A stretch of 64,000 bases of DNA from Begonia masoniana (lineage: Eukaryota > Streptophyta > Magnoliopsida > Cucurbitales > Begoniaceae): contig CM039512.1 in NCBI GenBank assembly GCA_022432975.1, positions 28,629,171 to 28,693,170 of the forward strand, in the 5' to 3' direction. The notes under the pieces are model-generated. The model saw nothing but the letters and a program-made list of their open reading frames with translations. It searched no databases and had not been told where the DNA came from. Of this stretch, positions 1-11,598 are shown in pieces (positions within the stretch are counted from its first letter, which is position 1; each line of letters opens with the position of its first letter). Position numbers and translations under genes: made by a program.

Positions 1-466
1 TCCTAAGAAAAAAGTGTAGGCATTTAGGGAACGGTCTAAACTCAATAAGTATTTAATCATTATAACCAATGTCTAAAATTTGGTTTCAATCAACATTGAG
101 TCTGACGACATATGCATGCATAAATTCATATTTAAAACACCATTTTAAAAATTGGTTACATAGGTGGGGAAAGTGTTGAAATCAGTGCTACACAGTATAT
201 CACACCATATAACAAAATACTCTTACCCAATTTTTTCGTCAAAAATAATTTAAAAGAAAAAGAGATCAACTCATGGACCTTACAAAACAATACATAAGGC
301 ATATTTGAGATAAAGGAAAGTTTGGAGATTAGTGGAGAAGTAAACAATAACCTTCCAATCAAGTTTAGAAATTTACACCAAGAGACACAACATCGTGAGC
401 TAAACTAATATAACACGCATAACATGGAAACACCTTATAGTTTGATCAAAGGGGCACAAAAAACAA

Positions 467-1005
467 ATAACTAACATCGCGTGTCTAGTACAGCTGGAGG
501 ATACGTTTAGTAAATCTAGTGAAATATCATGCATGATAACAGTTAATTGTATAAAGCCAACGTACATACATTATAAAAACAAACATATTATAAGGTAGGA
601 TATGTCGAGTTTTCTATGTGAACACAAGATAGGATTTTGAAAACCATGATGCATAATTGTAGATATTAAAAGAATCATGGTTTATGTCGTCAAATCTTTT
701 TCTATTTGGCTCATAGTCTCGATATAGGACCTAACCATTATTCTTATATGGATTTTGATGTCAAGATTGATGCATGTTCACATAACTAACATCGCGTGTC
801 TAGTACAGCTGGAGGATACGTTTAGTAAATCTAGTGAATATCATGCATGATAACAGTTAATTGTATAAAGCAAACGTACATACATTATAAAACAAACATA
901 TATAAGGTAGGATATGTCGAGTTTTCTATGTGAACACAAGATAGGATTTTGAAAACCATGATGCATAATTGTAGATATTAAAAGAATCATGGTTTATGTC
1001 GTCAA
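467..1005. repeat. Direct duplication of a ~225-bp segment
   Basis: The segment 467-693 is repeated at 782-1005 in the same orientation, with only a few small indels and substitutions. Both copies begin ATAACTAACATCGCGTG and end TTTATGTCGTCAA. About 88 bp of unrelated sequence lies between them. No coding motif or terminal inverted repeat is evident. The high identity suggests a recent local duplication. Confidence 0.9.
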
Positions 1006-3458
1006 TTTCGGACTGCGAGGATATACCTTTGGCCAAAGCACAAACACAAGACGGGAACCCCAAGGTACAATCCACTTGCATCATCTGTGGTCGATCAAAA
1101 ACCAGTGGTAGTCAACCAAACAACAACATGTGGCAAATCAAACATATGCTATCGATCGGTCATGTGATGTGGTTGACTTGTTGACGTCATACAGTCGAGG
1201 GGTTGGTCGACTAAACCTACGAGTGGTCGATCAAACATAGGGTTTGATCGACTCAAACACGGCATTATTGACCTTGAAATCGGGTTCTACTGCGTCTTCG
1301 CTTGGCAAAATCATAGTTATGGTCAATGGAAGATGCATCTAAAGGTGGTGTCCAATTAGAAAAATATAACCTTCCTGCAAATTTTCACCTCCATTTGGTT
1401 TTCAACCTTGCATAACATCACTATATGCTCAGATCGACAAAGATAATTTATATATAAACAACAACTTCAGGTTTGCATCCGCAAAATAAAATTCGATAAC
1501 AAATACAAACACCCAACAAAAACCAAGTAAGGGTTAAGAAGCGATGTATGTTGAATGCATTTGGTAAGAGATGAAGATTAGGACATCACACACTTGGATC
1601 TAGCGACAGAATGACTTCTCCTTCATGGCTCTCCTTCCTCTCTCTGTTTCTCTCTTTGTTTTTGGGCGACAATAACGAGCCTGAGGGCCCTTTTCTAAAA
1701 AAAATAATTTAGGTTCTTTATTGTATTTAAAAATTCACAATAAAATATATATTAAATTAATCCTTAAATTTTGATTTGTCAAATATCTACGTTATTCAAA
1801 CCATTGTGTCGAGCTAAGAATAATATCAAGAACACTATTTCAAAATTTTAACCATCTCACCAAGTCACTTTTTACTAACTTGATCACTTCAAAAAAAATC
1901 TCATTTAATACGATGATTAACTACGAAGATTAAAATTGATCATGAGATGATCAAACTAACGAAACCCAAAATATTTGCTTGCACTTATTTATTTATAAAA
2001 TTGGTGGACCCTAAAAGAGTATTTAACATATTTGACAGCCTTCACGTGATCGTATTGAAAATGTGCTTCATAAAGACTGTAGTTGACTTATACACTTTTC
2101 CATAATGGGTTCTTTTGTGAAATTGGAGGTCATTTGATATGTGACAGAAGTCTTGAAACAGAGACAAAAATTCTGCTATGAAGTTCTTTCCCCTTCAATC
2201 AGACTTGAAGCCAAAATCCAATTGAAGATGTGCCTTGAAGATAATCCATTAGATAATAGCGGCATGCAAGATTTATGAGTTTATATATGTCTTATGTCTA
2301 CTTGTTATATGAGAAGTTGTAATAGTTTAATTGGTTAAGTGATAAAGTCACTCAACTATAGTACGTTCTAGCCAAGTGTGTGTTATGTTTATGAAAGCTT
2401 TTTTGATATGTTTCTTTAGGAGATTAACCCTGATATTGTTAGGCTATTTAAACTCTCTTTAGGGCTCCTTTTTACTAAGTTCATGATAGTAAAAAGTTAG
2501 AGTTGCTTAGGCTTTTCCTTTCTTTTCAAGCAAAAATCACATTTGATCAATGTTAGCATTCAATTGGATCATGTTAAATTTCTAGTTTATTTGTGAGAGT
2601 TGAACAAGTTAGATCCTTAGTGCCACTTTGACAGTTAAATCCTTGAAGTATAATGTTTGGAAAGTTGTAAAAACTCTCATATTATCAAATTGGAGAACTA
2701 TTTTTTTTAGAAAGTAGCCTTTGGGGTGAAGAGTTGAATTAGATACTTTTCCGACCAACTTGCACTCTTTATGCCATGTCTACATCTTGCCTTTCATTTT
2801 GCTAGTGAAATTCTGAAGCTATTCTCTTCATCTATTCTCTATTCTTGCGATAAAAAATCATGCCTGAAAATGTTTATTTGTTCCTTTTTTATTTATCTCG
2901 AAATCTCTATCAAAACTGTGAATTTTGGCCTAGAATGTCTGCAACTACCTTCCCTCTTTTCCAATCGCCTACTCCTAAACCTTAAGTTCTTCTATCTTTG
3001 AGCTCCAATTATCCCCTTCAATTCCAAATGCTTGATTCTGAGAGCTATTTGCAACCAAGATGGTCCTTCGTTTGGGGTCGCTTCCTCCTATGGCCACTGC
3101 ACCCGTTTCGCATCATTTGTTAATAGAGCTCTCTTTTTTCGCGTCACTAACAATACTGAACATGATAAGCAATATCAATGTAGCATCACTTCAATCTCTA
3201 AGAGAGGTGGTTTAATTAGGTATAACACCTTTTTCGTGTGACTAAAAATGTATTTATTTTGTTATCTTAAATTATATATTTTCTATCTTTTAATTAGATA
3301 AATCAAATTTAGTATGCAAGCACAAACATTAAAGTAAAGAGAAAAGACAAAGAGATTGCAAAAAAATTGTTAACGTTGTTCGACCAAATTGTTTACGTCT
3401 ACACACCAAGATTTTTTTTTGAAGATTCTTTTCCAATGACCCTTTTGGTTACAAGTGA

Positions 3459-3640
3459 TTGAGTTTTTGTGTGTCAATCAAAACTTACAGCTATTACAAA
3501 TTGTCACTCTTCTGCTTGATTGAGATTGCGAGTGTCAATCAAATCTTTGCCAACTCTTCAAAGAAATCATCTTTTTCGTTGATTGAACTTGCAAGTGTGA
3601 ATCCAATCTTTACTGACTCTGCAAGGGTGTCACTCTCAAA
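3459..3640. repeat. Three-fold imperfect ~61-bp repeat
   Basis: Three diverged units begin near 3459, 3518 and 3580, each starting GATTGA and containing a CAATC-type word. TTGATTG and CAATCAA in the middle unit can pair as a small hairpin. Function is unknown; it may be part of an old LTR. Confidence 0.55.
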
Positions 3641-4639
3641 AATATGAGTGGTGGAGAAATGTTTAAGTACAATGACATAACTATTTCAAAATGTAAAATA
3701 TAAGTGTATGAGTAGGAGAGGTTATGGAATAGCTCAAGAGTGAAGGCTGAGAATCTCAAATTTTCCCACAACATTTTAGTAAGAAATTTTCTCTTCGTAG
3801 TCTTCACCTTTCCGCAACAGAGAGTGCTTCTATTTATAGAGACCTTCAAAATTCTTGAGCTCAGGTCACCTCTACTATTCATATAGGTGATCGCGATATA
3901 TCTTTTAGACACTCAATTTGGTGATGATTCACAACGAATACTTTACTAAACTTTTGCTTAGAGCTTCCACACTTCGTGACTAGTTGTCCACGTGAAGCTT
4001 CAATTTAAATTCTTGTCTCTATGACTGAACTTCTGTGAGGCTCTCTGGGTGTCTGTTGCTGGTGTCTCCACTTGTCTACATAAGTCCTCAAAAAGAGCTT
4101 CGAAAAACATTATCTTGTGTTTGGGCTTCAACAGGTTTCTCTAGGCATCCACTGTAGGCATACGCTAGTTAAGTCCGGGCATCTCAAGTTAAGTTTGAAG
4201 AATATTGCCTCTAGTTTAGACTTCAACAAATTTCATCGGGCTTCCTCTACGGGTTTCTACGGCCAAAATACTTTTGGAGAATTGGCATCCACGTGTTCTT
4301 CAATTTTGCATATGACTTAGGACCCGTCATCCCACTTGATCTCAAGGCGCCAACACAGAGTGATCTTTAACATTTTGATCATTTTCAATTGAGTTCTAAT
4401 TCATAATTTTATCCTTTATCGCATAGATTCAATACATATATTAGGGAGTATAAATACTCATTTTCAAGGTATTTCCAAAGAGAATATAATTTATATGACT
4501 TCAAAATATACTCTATTCAAAATATTTTCATTAATAATTTAGACTTAATGCACATCAATAACTTAAAATAATATATTCAAATAATTACACTCATCATTAA
4601 GACAATTTTACTTAATCTCTATTAAGCCAACAATCAAGA

Positions 4640-5030
4640 TGAGTCACAGTATGATAATTCAACTTTCTCACTAGTCTTCTATATCTCTTGGGATCTTTTA
4701 ACTAATTCTCATCTTTTTTGAGTTGTAGATTAGGAGTCATAGATGTAGATCTTGGTTTAGATCCCAACTTTATAGTCTCAGTTAATAAGTCAAGTATATA
4801 TTTTCTTTGAGATATAAATGTCCTTATTGTTTCTTGTCACCTCAATGCCTAATTAATACTACAACCTAAATCTTTGGTAAGAAGAGATAAAATTCTCATA
4901 ATATTTCTCTAAATATTGAAAATATCATCAACATATACAACTATAAGAATGATGTCAACTTCATATTGTTTATTATAAAGGGCAAAGTGATCAAATTTTT
5001 TCTTTTTCATTCCAAACATTTTGATTGCCT
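4640..5030 (-). pseudogene. Copia reverse transcriptase fragment (element A)
   Basis: On the minus strand, bases about 4945-4922 encode a match to the copia catalytic box, with YVDD preceded by hydrophobic residues. Downstream, about 4815-4710, comes a stretch like KYILDLLTET followed by KPRSTSMTPN, the usual copia sequence after the catalytic box. About 4710-4645 gives DPKRYRRLVRKLNY, the conserved block before RNase H. Frames shift several times and stops occur. The N-terminal half of the reverse transcriptase, between the linker and the YVDD box, is missing. The fragment therefore carries an internal deletion as well as point decay. Confidence 0.8.
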
Positions 5031-5357
5031 AACTAAATTTTCATAACCAAAGGCTCTATTAATGATTTTTGGAATGGAGATAGAGTCAAGAGATGCAACA
5101 AAGGAGCAAGATGAAGTTGATAGACGAGATCATAAGGTACACATGAAAAAATAGGATAAGTGCATTGTTTGTTACCATTACAAAGAGCAATCGAAAGATC
5201 ATCATCATTTTGGACTACTTCTAACGATACGATACTGGTGCAAGACATGTATCAAGAGGCTTTTGTCAACAAGAATATACCTGAAGCATAGGACGTTGAG
5301 CTAGTGTAGTTGGGAGAAGGGTAGGTAATGAAAGAGCTTTTGTAGGAACAACATAGT
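5031..5357 (-). pseudogene. Copia integrase-RT linker fragment (element A)
   Basis: The minus strand shows QRPMLQVYS, DLSIAL and CTYPIFSCVPYD, then in a shifted frame LSTSSCSFVASLDSISIPK. This is the familiar series of copia polyproteins between integrase and reverse transcriptase, where a serine-rich linker leads into the Ile-Pro-Lys block. Element F is inserted at its upstream edge, and a deletion joins its downstream edge to the RT fragment. Confidence 0.75.
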
Positions 5358-6534
5358 AGATCTGTAACGCCCCGAAAACCCACCCGGATTCCCAGTTCGC
5401 TACAGGGACTACTACGAGCTAAACGACTCACTAATTTTCCTCAATCCTAACCATTAAGCACCACGGCGTCCTCCCCAAAATTTTGGCAGAGTAACGCCTG
5501 AAAATGGCACCCCCAAAATGCTAAGTATCTGCAAACGAATAAATCCCAACCAATCCAGAATACTCCTACACAACTACCTAGTCTACGAAATCTCCAAACA
5601 ATCACACAACAGAACGAAAATGCTATCGACCAAAATGAAGAAAGTCCACAGTTCAGGGCGACATATCATCCTTAACTATGACTATATACAACAAATACAA
5701 AAACTCCCACAAAAGACAAAAAGTCCTACTCCCAATCAACACCATGCTACGGCTCTTCCTGGGTCGGGTCGCCCTAACACTGTCATCAACCGGGGCCCTG
5801 GTCGCACGCCACCAACTGCCTCCCCCCATTCCTAGTCAGATTCTCGGTACACACCCACCAGCTCAGCAGTACCTACACCACAGAACACACCGTAAGCTCA
5901 AAGCCTAGCAAGTAGAGTGCTAAAAAAAAAGAATAAACGTGAAGCATGAAAACTGGTTATGCAATCCTAACACATGCAGGTCTCTACACACGTTGTCAAC
6001 ATCTCTCTGCATCGCTTCTCACCGAGGTTTGGAATGTAACAGCACCGGGCAGTCAGTCCGTACACCGCACTGTTTACCGGCACGTCACCACCATCCCGGT
6101 TCCTCCAGGAATGGGGTCCAAAAGTCACACCCAAAACCCCCCTGTCCCGACTCGAAATGCAACCGCACCGGGCAGTTAGTCCGTACACCGCACTGTTTAC
6201 CGGCACGTCACCGCCGTCCCAGTTCCTCCAGGAACGGGGTCCATAAGTCACATTCCAGCCACTATCTCGACTCAAAGTGCAACTGTCACGACCCGTAACC
6301 CGTGATATCGTAAATAATTTTTTTTTTTTTTTTTTTTTAAAACTTTAACTTTAACTGTGCTTAAGCAGAAACCTTAATCAAAATTGAAATCGAAATAGAA
6401 ATCGGAGTTCGTTTGGTAAGCCATTTGAAACAATTACTAAAACAATAAACTTAATTAATTAAAACAATTAACTAATAAAGGAAACAATTTAAATAAAATA
6501 TATATATATTTTTTTTTTTAAAATGGCAGCATGG

Positions 6535-6682
6535 GTGGCAACTGTTCGCCACAATTGTGGCGAACAGTCGCCACACTCTCTGGATTTTCTCCAGAGAGTG
6601 GCGCCCCTTTTTGCCACAGGGGCGATTACTCGCCACCCAGTGGCGAGTAATCGCCAGGCTCTCTGGATTTCGCCAGAGAGCC
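6535..6682. repeat. Cluster of four strong hairpins in solo LTR D'
   Basis: The first palindrome is 6535-6574: a perfect 28-bp core (6541-6568) centred on CACAATTGTG, extended by five pairs beyond one mismatch. A hairpin at 6574-6600 has 11-bp arms (CACTCTCTGGA) and a 5-base loop. A hairpin at 6621-6655 has 16-bp arms and a 3-base loop. A hairpin at 6657-6682 has 10-bp arms (GGCTCTCTGG) and a 6-base loop. D lacks this block because of a deletion at its poly-T tract. Confidence 0.9.
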
Positions 6683-7170
6683 ATACCTCTTTTTCCCTTC
6701 TTCGTCATCCTTCGCCCCTGCACTTCACCTTTAAACACAGTTCACTCAACACCAATTAAACCCTTCACCTATCTCACCCCTTTCTACACAATCTTTTCCT
6801 ACCTCCATAAAACACACCTTAAACATAACTTTTACCCAATTTCTCAAAACGACACAATTTACTTTAAACATAATCAAATTTCATAAAAACGAACCGTGTG
6901 GTTCCATTTAAACATTTAACATATCCATCCTGTTTGAAAAACATCAAAACTATTTAAAACACTATAAACAATCTATTCAATCCCTATACATCCCAAAACA
7001 TATCAAAACGTACTAAAATCCATCAAGGTCATCATTATCCCAACTTCACCCAAAGACTCTAAAAAAAAAACCATTTAACCATGAGTCTTCAAGCCAAGCC
7101 AAAACACTCTCCGCGGCCAACCCTCTACACTTGATCTTCATAGGGAGGTTCCTCACCTTCGTTCCCGTCA

Positions 7171-7713
7171 CCTACATTATACAATAACTACATTAAGCCT
7201 AATGCTTAGTAAGGAGCGTGCTAAACATGACATTTCATATATATGCATGACATTTATAAAACATTTTTGTTTCATTTCTTTTAAATCGTTTTCTTGCCCC
7301 GTAGTACATTCATGACTTGCCCCGTAGTACATTCATGACTTGCCCCGTAGTACATTCGTGACTTGCCCCGTAGTACATTTATGACTTGCCCCGTAGTTCT
7401 TTCATCATTCATCATTCATCTTTTATCATTCATCATTCACCATTCATCATTCATTATCATTCATTAATTCAACATTTTCATAAAACATGCTCATAAATAG
7501 TTCGTATGCACTTTAGTAAAACATGGTGCATGAGGTAATGCATACGTAAGGAAAAACCTATCAAACGGGCACTACTTAAATCACTAAAGCACTACTTAAA
7601 CTACCCGTCCTTTCTACCAACCCTTATTTCCACCTTTTTCATCACATCAAACATCATCAACATTGTACGACGTAGGGCCTTAGTGGCCGGAAAGCCTAAC
7701 GCTCACTTACCTG
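7171..7713 (-). other. Intron-like module of D'
   Basis: On the minus strand: donor match CAG|GTAAGT (complement of 7705-7713); hairpin GGCC-ACTAA-GGCC; box CCTACGTCGTACAAT (complement of 7662-7676); an interior with the 23-bp repeats; a TAAGC...GCTTA hairpin with TTACTAAG-type branch-like sequence (7194-7214); and acceptor box ATTGTATAATGTAGG (complement of 7171-7185). The boxes pair through CCTAC/GTAGG and TACAAT/ATTGTA. If spliced, about 540 bases would be removed. Splicing is inferred, not shown. Confidence 0.5.
7293..7396. repeat. Short 23-bp minisatellite in D' (five cores)
   Basis: CTTGCCCCGTAG recurs at 7293, 7316, 7339, 7362 and 7385, an exact 23-bp spacing, with point differences in the third and fourth units. 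A CATCATT-type microsatellite follows to about 7465. The same unit is expanded to about 170 copies in D. Confidence 0.9.
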
Positions 7714-8604
7714 GCGTCCTAAATATACCGAGCACCGCCCTTGAGCTTGAGTCACCAAGGGCATTTAACAACAAACCATTAATATCGACTCACGAACATC
7801 AAATCTAAACAATCGACTTCTCTAACTAGGACAAATCCTTCTATACACTCAAACTCTTTTCTTTTAGGCATTTCATCAAACACTTGGTGTTCACAAGCTT
7901 CAAAACTCATTAATGTCTTTCAACCACATTTCCAACAACCTAGATCTCACATTAACATCATCAAACATCATTACTCTACTTCAACAACCTCAAAAATCAT
8001 TAATATATCATCAATGAGTAATACATAAACAACCCTAACGATTTCTAACAAAAACCCTAATTTTTCTTCACAAACCCTAAATCGAAATAACCCTAAAACC
8101 ACAAATAAACTTAACCAAAACGTAGAGCTTACCTAGCACGTTGTTTTGTTGAAGAAACTTGGAGAAGAAAACGCCTAAAAATGGAGGAGAGGATGGGTCA
8201 ATGGAAATGGCGATGGAAGAGGAGAAAAATCGCCTAAGGAAGAGGAGCTCGCGTGCGTGGAGGAGATAGTGAGCAAGGAGAGAGAGACTTTAACCTTTTT
8301 AATAAAATCTTACTTAATAAATTACCTAATTACCCTTTTTACTTAACTTTCTACTTAACTAGTATTTATTCTATCAGTTCGGTTTTCTCCCAAAATTTCT
8401 TATCTCTCCGAATATTCTATTCTATTCCTAGGATACTAACAAAACTTCTCATTCGCCATTTGAACTTGATTTACTATTTCTACGAATTAAAACCCCACAT
8501 GGCTTACAATTTAAAACTCGGCAATTATAACTTAAAACTAGAAGTCAAGGTTTCCGGGTGTTACAGCAACCGTCCGGGCAGTCGGCCAATACACCGCACT
8601 ACCA

Positions 8605-9313
8605 CCAATAACAACGACTCCACATATGCATCACAATCAATAACAACGACTCCACATATGCATCACAATCAATAACAACGACTCCACATATGCATCACAA
8701 TCAATAACAACGACTCCACATATGCATCACAATCAATAACAACGACTCCACATATGCATCACAATCAATAACAACGACTCCACATATGCATCACAATCAA
8801 TTAACAACGACTCCACATATGCATCACAATCAATTAACAACGACTCCACATATGCATCACAATCAATTAACAACGACTCCACATATGCATCACAATCAAT
8901 TAACAACGACTCCACATATGCATCACAATCAATTAACAACGACTCCACATATGCATCACAATCAATTAACAACGACTCCACATATGCATCACAATCAATT
9001 AACGACTCCACATATGCATCACAATCAATTAACGACTCCACATATGCATCACAATCAATTAACAACGACTCCACATATGCATCACAATCAATTAACGACT
9101 CCACATATGCATCACAATCAATTAACAACGACTCCACATATGCATCACAATCAATTAACAACGACTCCACATATGCATCACAATCAATAACAACGACTCC
9201 ACATATGCATCACAATCAATTAACAACGACTCCACATATGCATCACAATCAATTAACGACTCCACATATGCATCACAATCAATTAACAACGACTCCACAT
9301 ATGCATCACATCA
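8605..9313. repeat. 33-bp minisatellite, 22 copies, left LTR of F
   Basis: CGACTCC recurs from 8615 to 9290. The first six units are 32 bp, then mostly 33 bp, with 30-bp variants at four places. The core contains CACATATGCATCAC. Because 33 is a multiple of three, long open frames appear on both strands, but these are artefacts. Confidence 0.95.
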
Positions 9314-9324
9314 CACACGCACCT

Positions 9325-9565
9325 ACGACTCACAACCTATGCAAAGTTGGCCCACAACCTGCACAGGACTCACAACCTATGCAAAGTTGGCCCACAACCT
9401 GCACAGGACTCACAACCTACCCACAACTAGCCCACAACCTGCACAGGACTCACAACCTATGCAAAGTTGGCCCACAACCTGCACAGGACTCACAACCTAC
9501 CCACAACTAGCCCACAACCTGCACAGGACTCACAACCTATGCAAAGTTGGCCCACAACCTGCACA
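9325..9565. repeat. 40-bp repeats in left LTR of F
   Basis: Units of about 40 bp carry GCAAAGTTGGCCCACAACCT and CACAGGACTCACAACCTA, with a CCCACAACTAG variant. About six units are present. Similar units occur at 14560-14760 in the other LTR. Confidence 0.8.
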
Positions 9566-9596
9566 AGACTCCACATATGCATCACAATCAATTAAC

Positions 9597-10000
9597 GACT
9601 CCACATCACTTCACGCACGTACCTACGACCCCCAACCTGCATTCCATGACCAACTAACGCGACTTCATCTCGACATCACATCACACACGCACCTACGACT
9701 CACAACCTGCATACCATGACCAACTAACGATGACTTCACATCTACATAACTTCACACACGTACCTACGACTTACAACCTGCATACCATGACCAACTAACG
9801 ATGACGTCACCTCCGCATCACATCACACACGCACCTACGACTCACAACCTGCATACCATGACCAACTAACGATGACTTCACATCTACATAACTTCACACA
9901 CGTACTTACGACTCACAACCTGCATACCATGACCAACTAATGATGACTTCACCTCCACATCACATCACACACGCACCTACGACTCACAACAAGCAAACAA
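9597..10000. repeat. 71-bp repeats in left LTR of F
   Basis: The core words CCTACGACTCACAACCTGC and CCATGACCAACTAACGATGA recur with a spacing of about 71 bp, about five to six units. The same family fills 13524-14100 and 14800-15180 in the right LTR. Confidence 0.85.
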
Positions 10001-10863
10001 CTGTGGTGTAGGCCCTTTTGGGCGACTCTCAAACATTCTCAACCACACTACTACTTACCTGGCGTCCTAGCTTGCTGAGGATGTTCGGTTTCTTGCCCAC
10101 CTACGGCTCGACCTACGACAAAAATTCAAACTTCATCAAAATCAAGCTTACATTCACAAATTACTCTCAAACTACTATTTCTAGCCTAATCCAACTAAAA
10201 CCTAACTAAACGGGCCACTAATTTGGGTTCGGTAAAAACCGACCCGAAACATCAAACGTGCATAACTTTCGCGTCGGTTATCAGAATCGAACGATTCCAG
10301 CGGCCACGCACTCCTCTAATAACCTATTTTAACATACCAAAATGAATTTTAAAACAAATAACCCTAGCTAGGTCAAAATGGCAAAAACCCGAACTGCCCT
10401 TTAACCGAAAATTTCCCCCTTTTCGATTTTCCATCAATTTCCACCCAATTCCTCACCAATCGACCACCTACACCTCCAATTTGAATAATCTAATCAAAAT
10501 CCTGAGCTACATACATTAAAACCAAAATGCCCCAGATCGGAGCCCTCCCATTTTTGCCCAAACGGAGCCCTTCACGACAAGGCGATGAAAGCCGGTCTAA
10601 GGGTCGACAAACCCACGCCGGAAACAACCTAAATTGGCCGGTGATCGGAGCTCAATCGAGCTCGTCACTCCCGGTCTCCAACAGAACCGAAAACAGGGCT
10701 AAAACCAACTTACCTGTTCGGTTCGTGCGAGGAGTCAGTCGGAAGCTCCTCGTCGCCGTCGTCTGGCCGGAGACGTCGAGGAATCGCGGCGGTGAACGGC
10801 CGTCGATCGTCGCGCGTCTCCTTCCTCTCCCCTGCTCCGTTCTCTGCCCGCGAAGAACGACAG

Positions 10864-10892
10864 ACGAATGGCTTCTATACGAAGCCGTTCGT
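10864..10892. repeat. U3-side hairpin, left LTR of F
   Basis: Arms ACGAATGGCTTC and GAAGCCGTTCGT have one G-T type mismatch and a 5-base loop. It sits about 200 bp inside the start of the LTR on the element strand, next to an AT-rich tract. It corresponds to hairpins in G and H with different arm sequence. Confidence 0.8.
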
Positions 10893-11085
10893 ATGTTTTA
10901 AAAAAAAAAAATTTAATGTTTTAATTTTTTTAATTTATTATTATTTTTTTATTCATATATTTAATTTAAAATCTTTTTTTCAAATAAAATCTCAAATTTC
11001 AATAAGCTAATCAACCCGTTAAAATCTCTCACGAAATCCTAACAAAATTTTTAATTTTATTCAATAAAATTTTCGGGTTATTACA

Positions 11086-11337
11086 TCCTCCCCACCTTAT
11101 AAAAATTTTGTCCCCAAAATTTACATACCGAATTACTCAAGAAACTGTCGCTCTATGTCCTCTAAACTCGCTCGACCCATCTCTCTGTCCTTGAACCATT
11201 TAACACTATCGTAAGTCAAAAAAAAAACACAAGGATTCTAAGAAATACTTACAGTTGGCGAAGCGCTCCCAGGCAGCGGCTGACAGTGTTAGGTAATCCA
11301 CTGAACGACGCCGACCCCATCGCTCTGATACCATAAC
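11086..11337 (-). other. Interior of element F: PPT, leader motif, PBS only
   Basis: At the left edge, the complement of 11086-11099 is the purine tract AAGGTGGGGAGGA, touching the 3' LTR. At 11247-11255 the complement reads ACTGTAAGT, a motif shared with elements E, G and H at the same distance from the primer site. The primer-binding site is at 11322-11333. Nothing codes for Gag or Pol. Confidence 0.8.
11322..11333 (-). promoter_or_regulatory. Primer-binding site, initiator-Met tRNA (F)
   Basis: The minus strand reads TGGTATCAGAGC, complementary to the 3' end of plant initiator methionine tRNA. It is separated from the 5' LTR by four bases. Confidence 0.9.
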
Positions 11338-11598
11338 TGTAACGCCCCTAAAACCCACATGGATTCTCGGTTCGCTACAGGGACTACTACGAGCTAAACG
11401 ACTCACTAATTTTCCTCAATCCTAACCATTAAGCACCACGGTGTCCTCCCCAAAATTTCGGCAGAGTAACGCTTGAAAATGGCGGCCCCAAAATGCTAAG
11501 TACCTGCAAACGAATAAATCCCAACCAATCCAGAATACTCCTACACAACTACCTAGTCTACGAAATCTCCAAACAATCACACACAGAACGAAAATGCT

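Larger units (their letters stand above)
1..4629. other. AT-rich tract without a recognisable gene
   Basis: I see no convincing protein-coding gene here. All open frames are short (about 100 residues or less) and none carries a motif I recognise. The tract contains one duplicated segment (467-1005), a cluster of GGTCGATCAAA-like words (about 1087-1257), and a three-fold imperfect repeat (about 3459-3640). A stretch near 3366-3410, with AACGTTGTTCGACC followed by TTTACGTCTACAC, resembles the leader-like part of some plant copia LTRs. This flank may therefore hold a decayed 3' LTR of the neighbouring copia element A, but I could not fix its ends. Confidence 0.5.
6284..8565 (-). mobile_element. 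Solo LTR D' nested in the left LTR of F
   Basis: The target duplication GCAAC at 6279-6283 and 8566-8570 flanks a 2282-bp sequence starting TGTCACGACCCG and ending CCGGGTGTTACA, with no interior. It is the less rearranged relative of D (25294-30543). It carries a four-hairpin cluster (6535-6682), the full intron-like module (7171 to 7713), and a short 23-bp minisatellite (7293-7396). AAACCCTAA telo-box-like words lie at about 8050-8100. The orientation follows from the splice-like motifs, which read on the minus strand. Confidence 0.9.
5872..10061 (-). other. Intron-like module of left LTR of F
   Basis: On the minus strand: donor match CAG|GTAAGT (complement of 10053-10061); hairpin GCCC-AAAA-GGGC; box CCTACACCACAG (complement of 10001-10012); then the 71-, 40- and 33-bp repeats and the nested solo LTR D'; a degenerate TAAGC...GCCTA hairpin near 5892; and acceptor box CTGTGGTGTAGG (complement of 5872-5883). 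The two boxes are a perfect 12-bp complement. Confidence 0.5.
5363..11085 (-). repeat. Left (3') LTR of element F, carrying nested solo LTR D'
   Basis: It begins TGTAACGCCCCG and ends TTATTACA in the window's direction. Without D' it is about 3.4 kb. It keeps the complete intron-like module: acceptor box at 5872 and splice-donor match at 10053-10061, with 33-bp, 40-bp and 71-bp repeats between them. GC-rich sequence at about 10530-10860 precedes a hairpin at 10864-10892. Confidence 0.85.

Noticed and set aside
3032..3241. Possible exon with ICNQDGPSFGVASSYGHC
   Set aside because: One short frame, no recognisable domain and no supporting neighbouring exon. I cannot support a gene.
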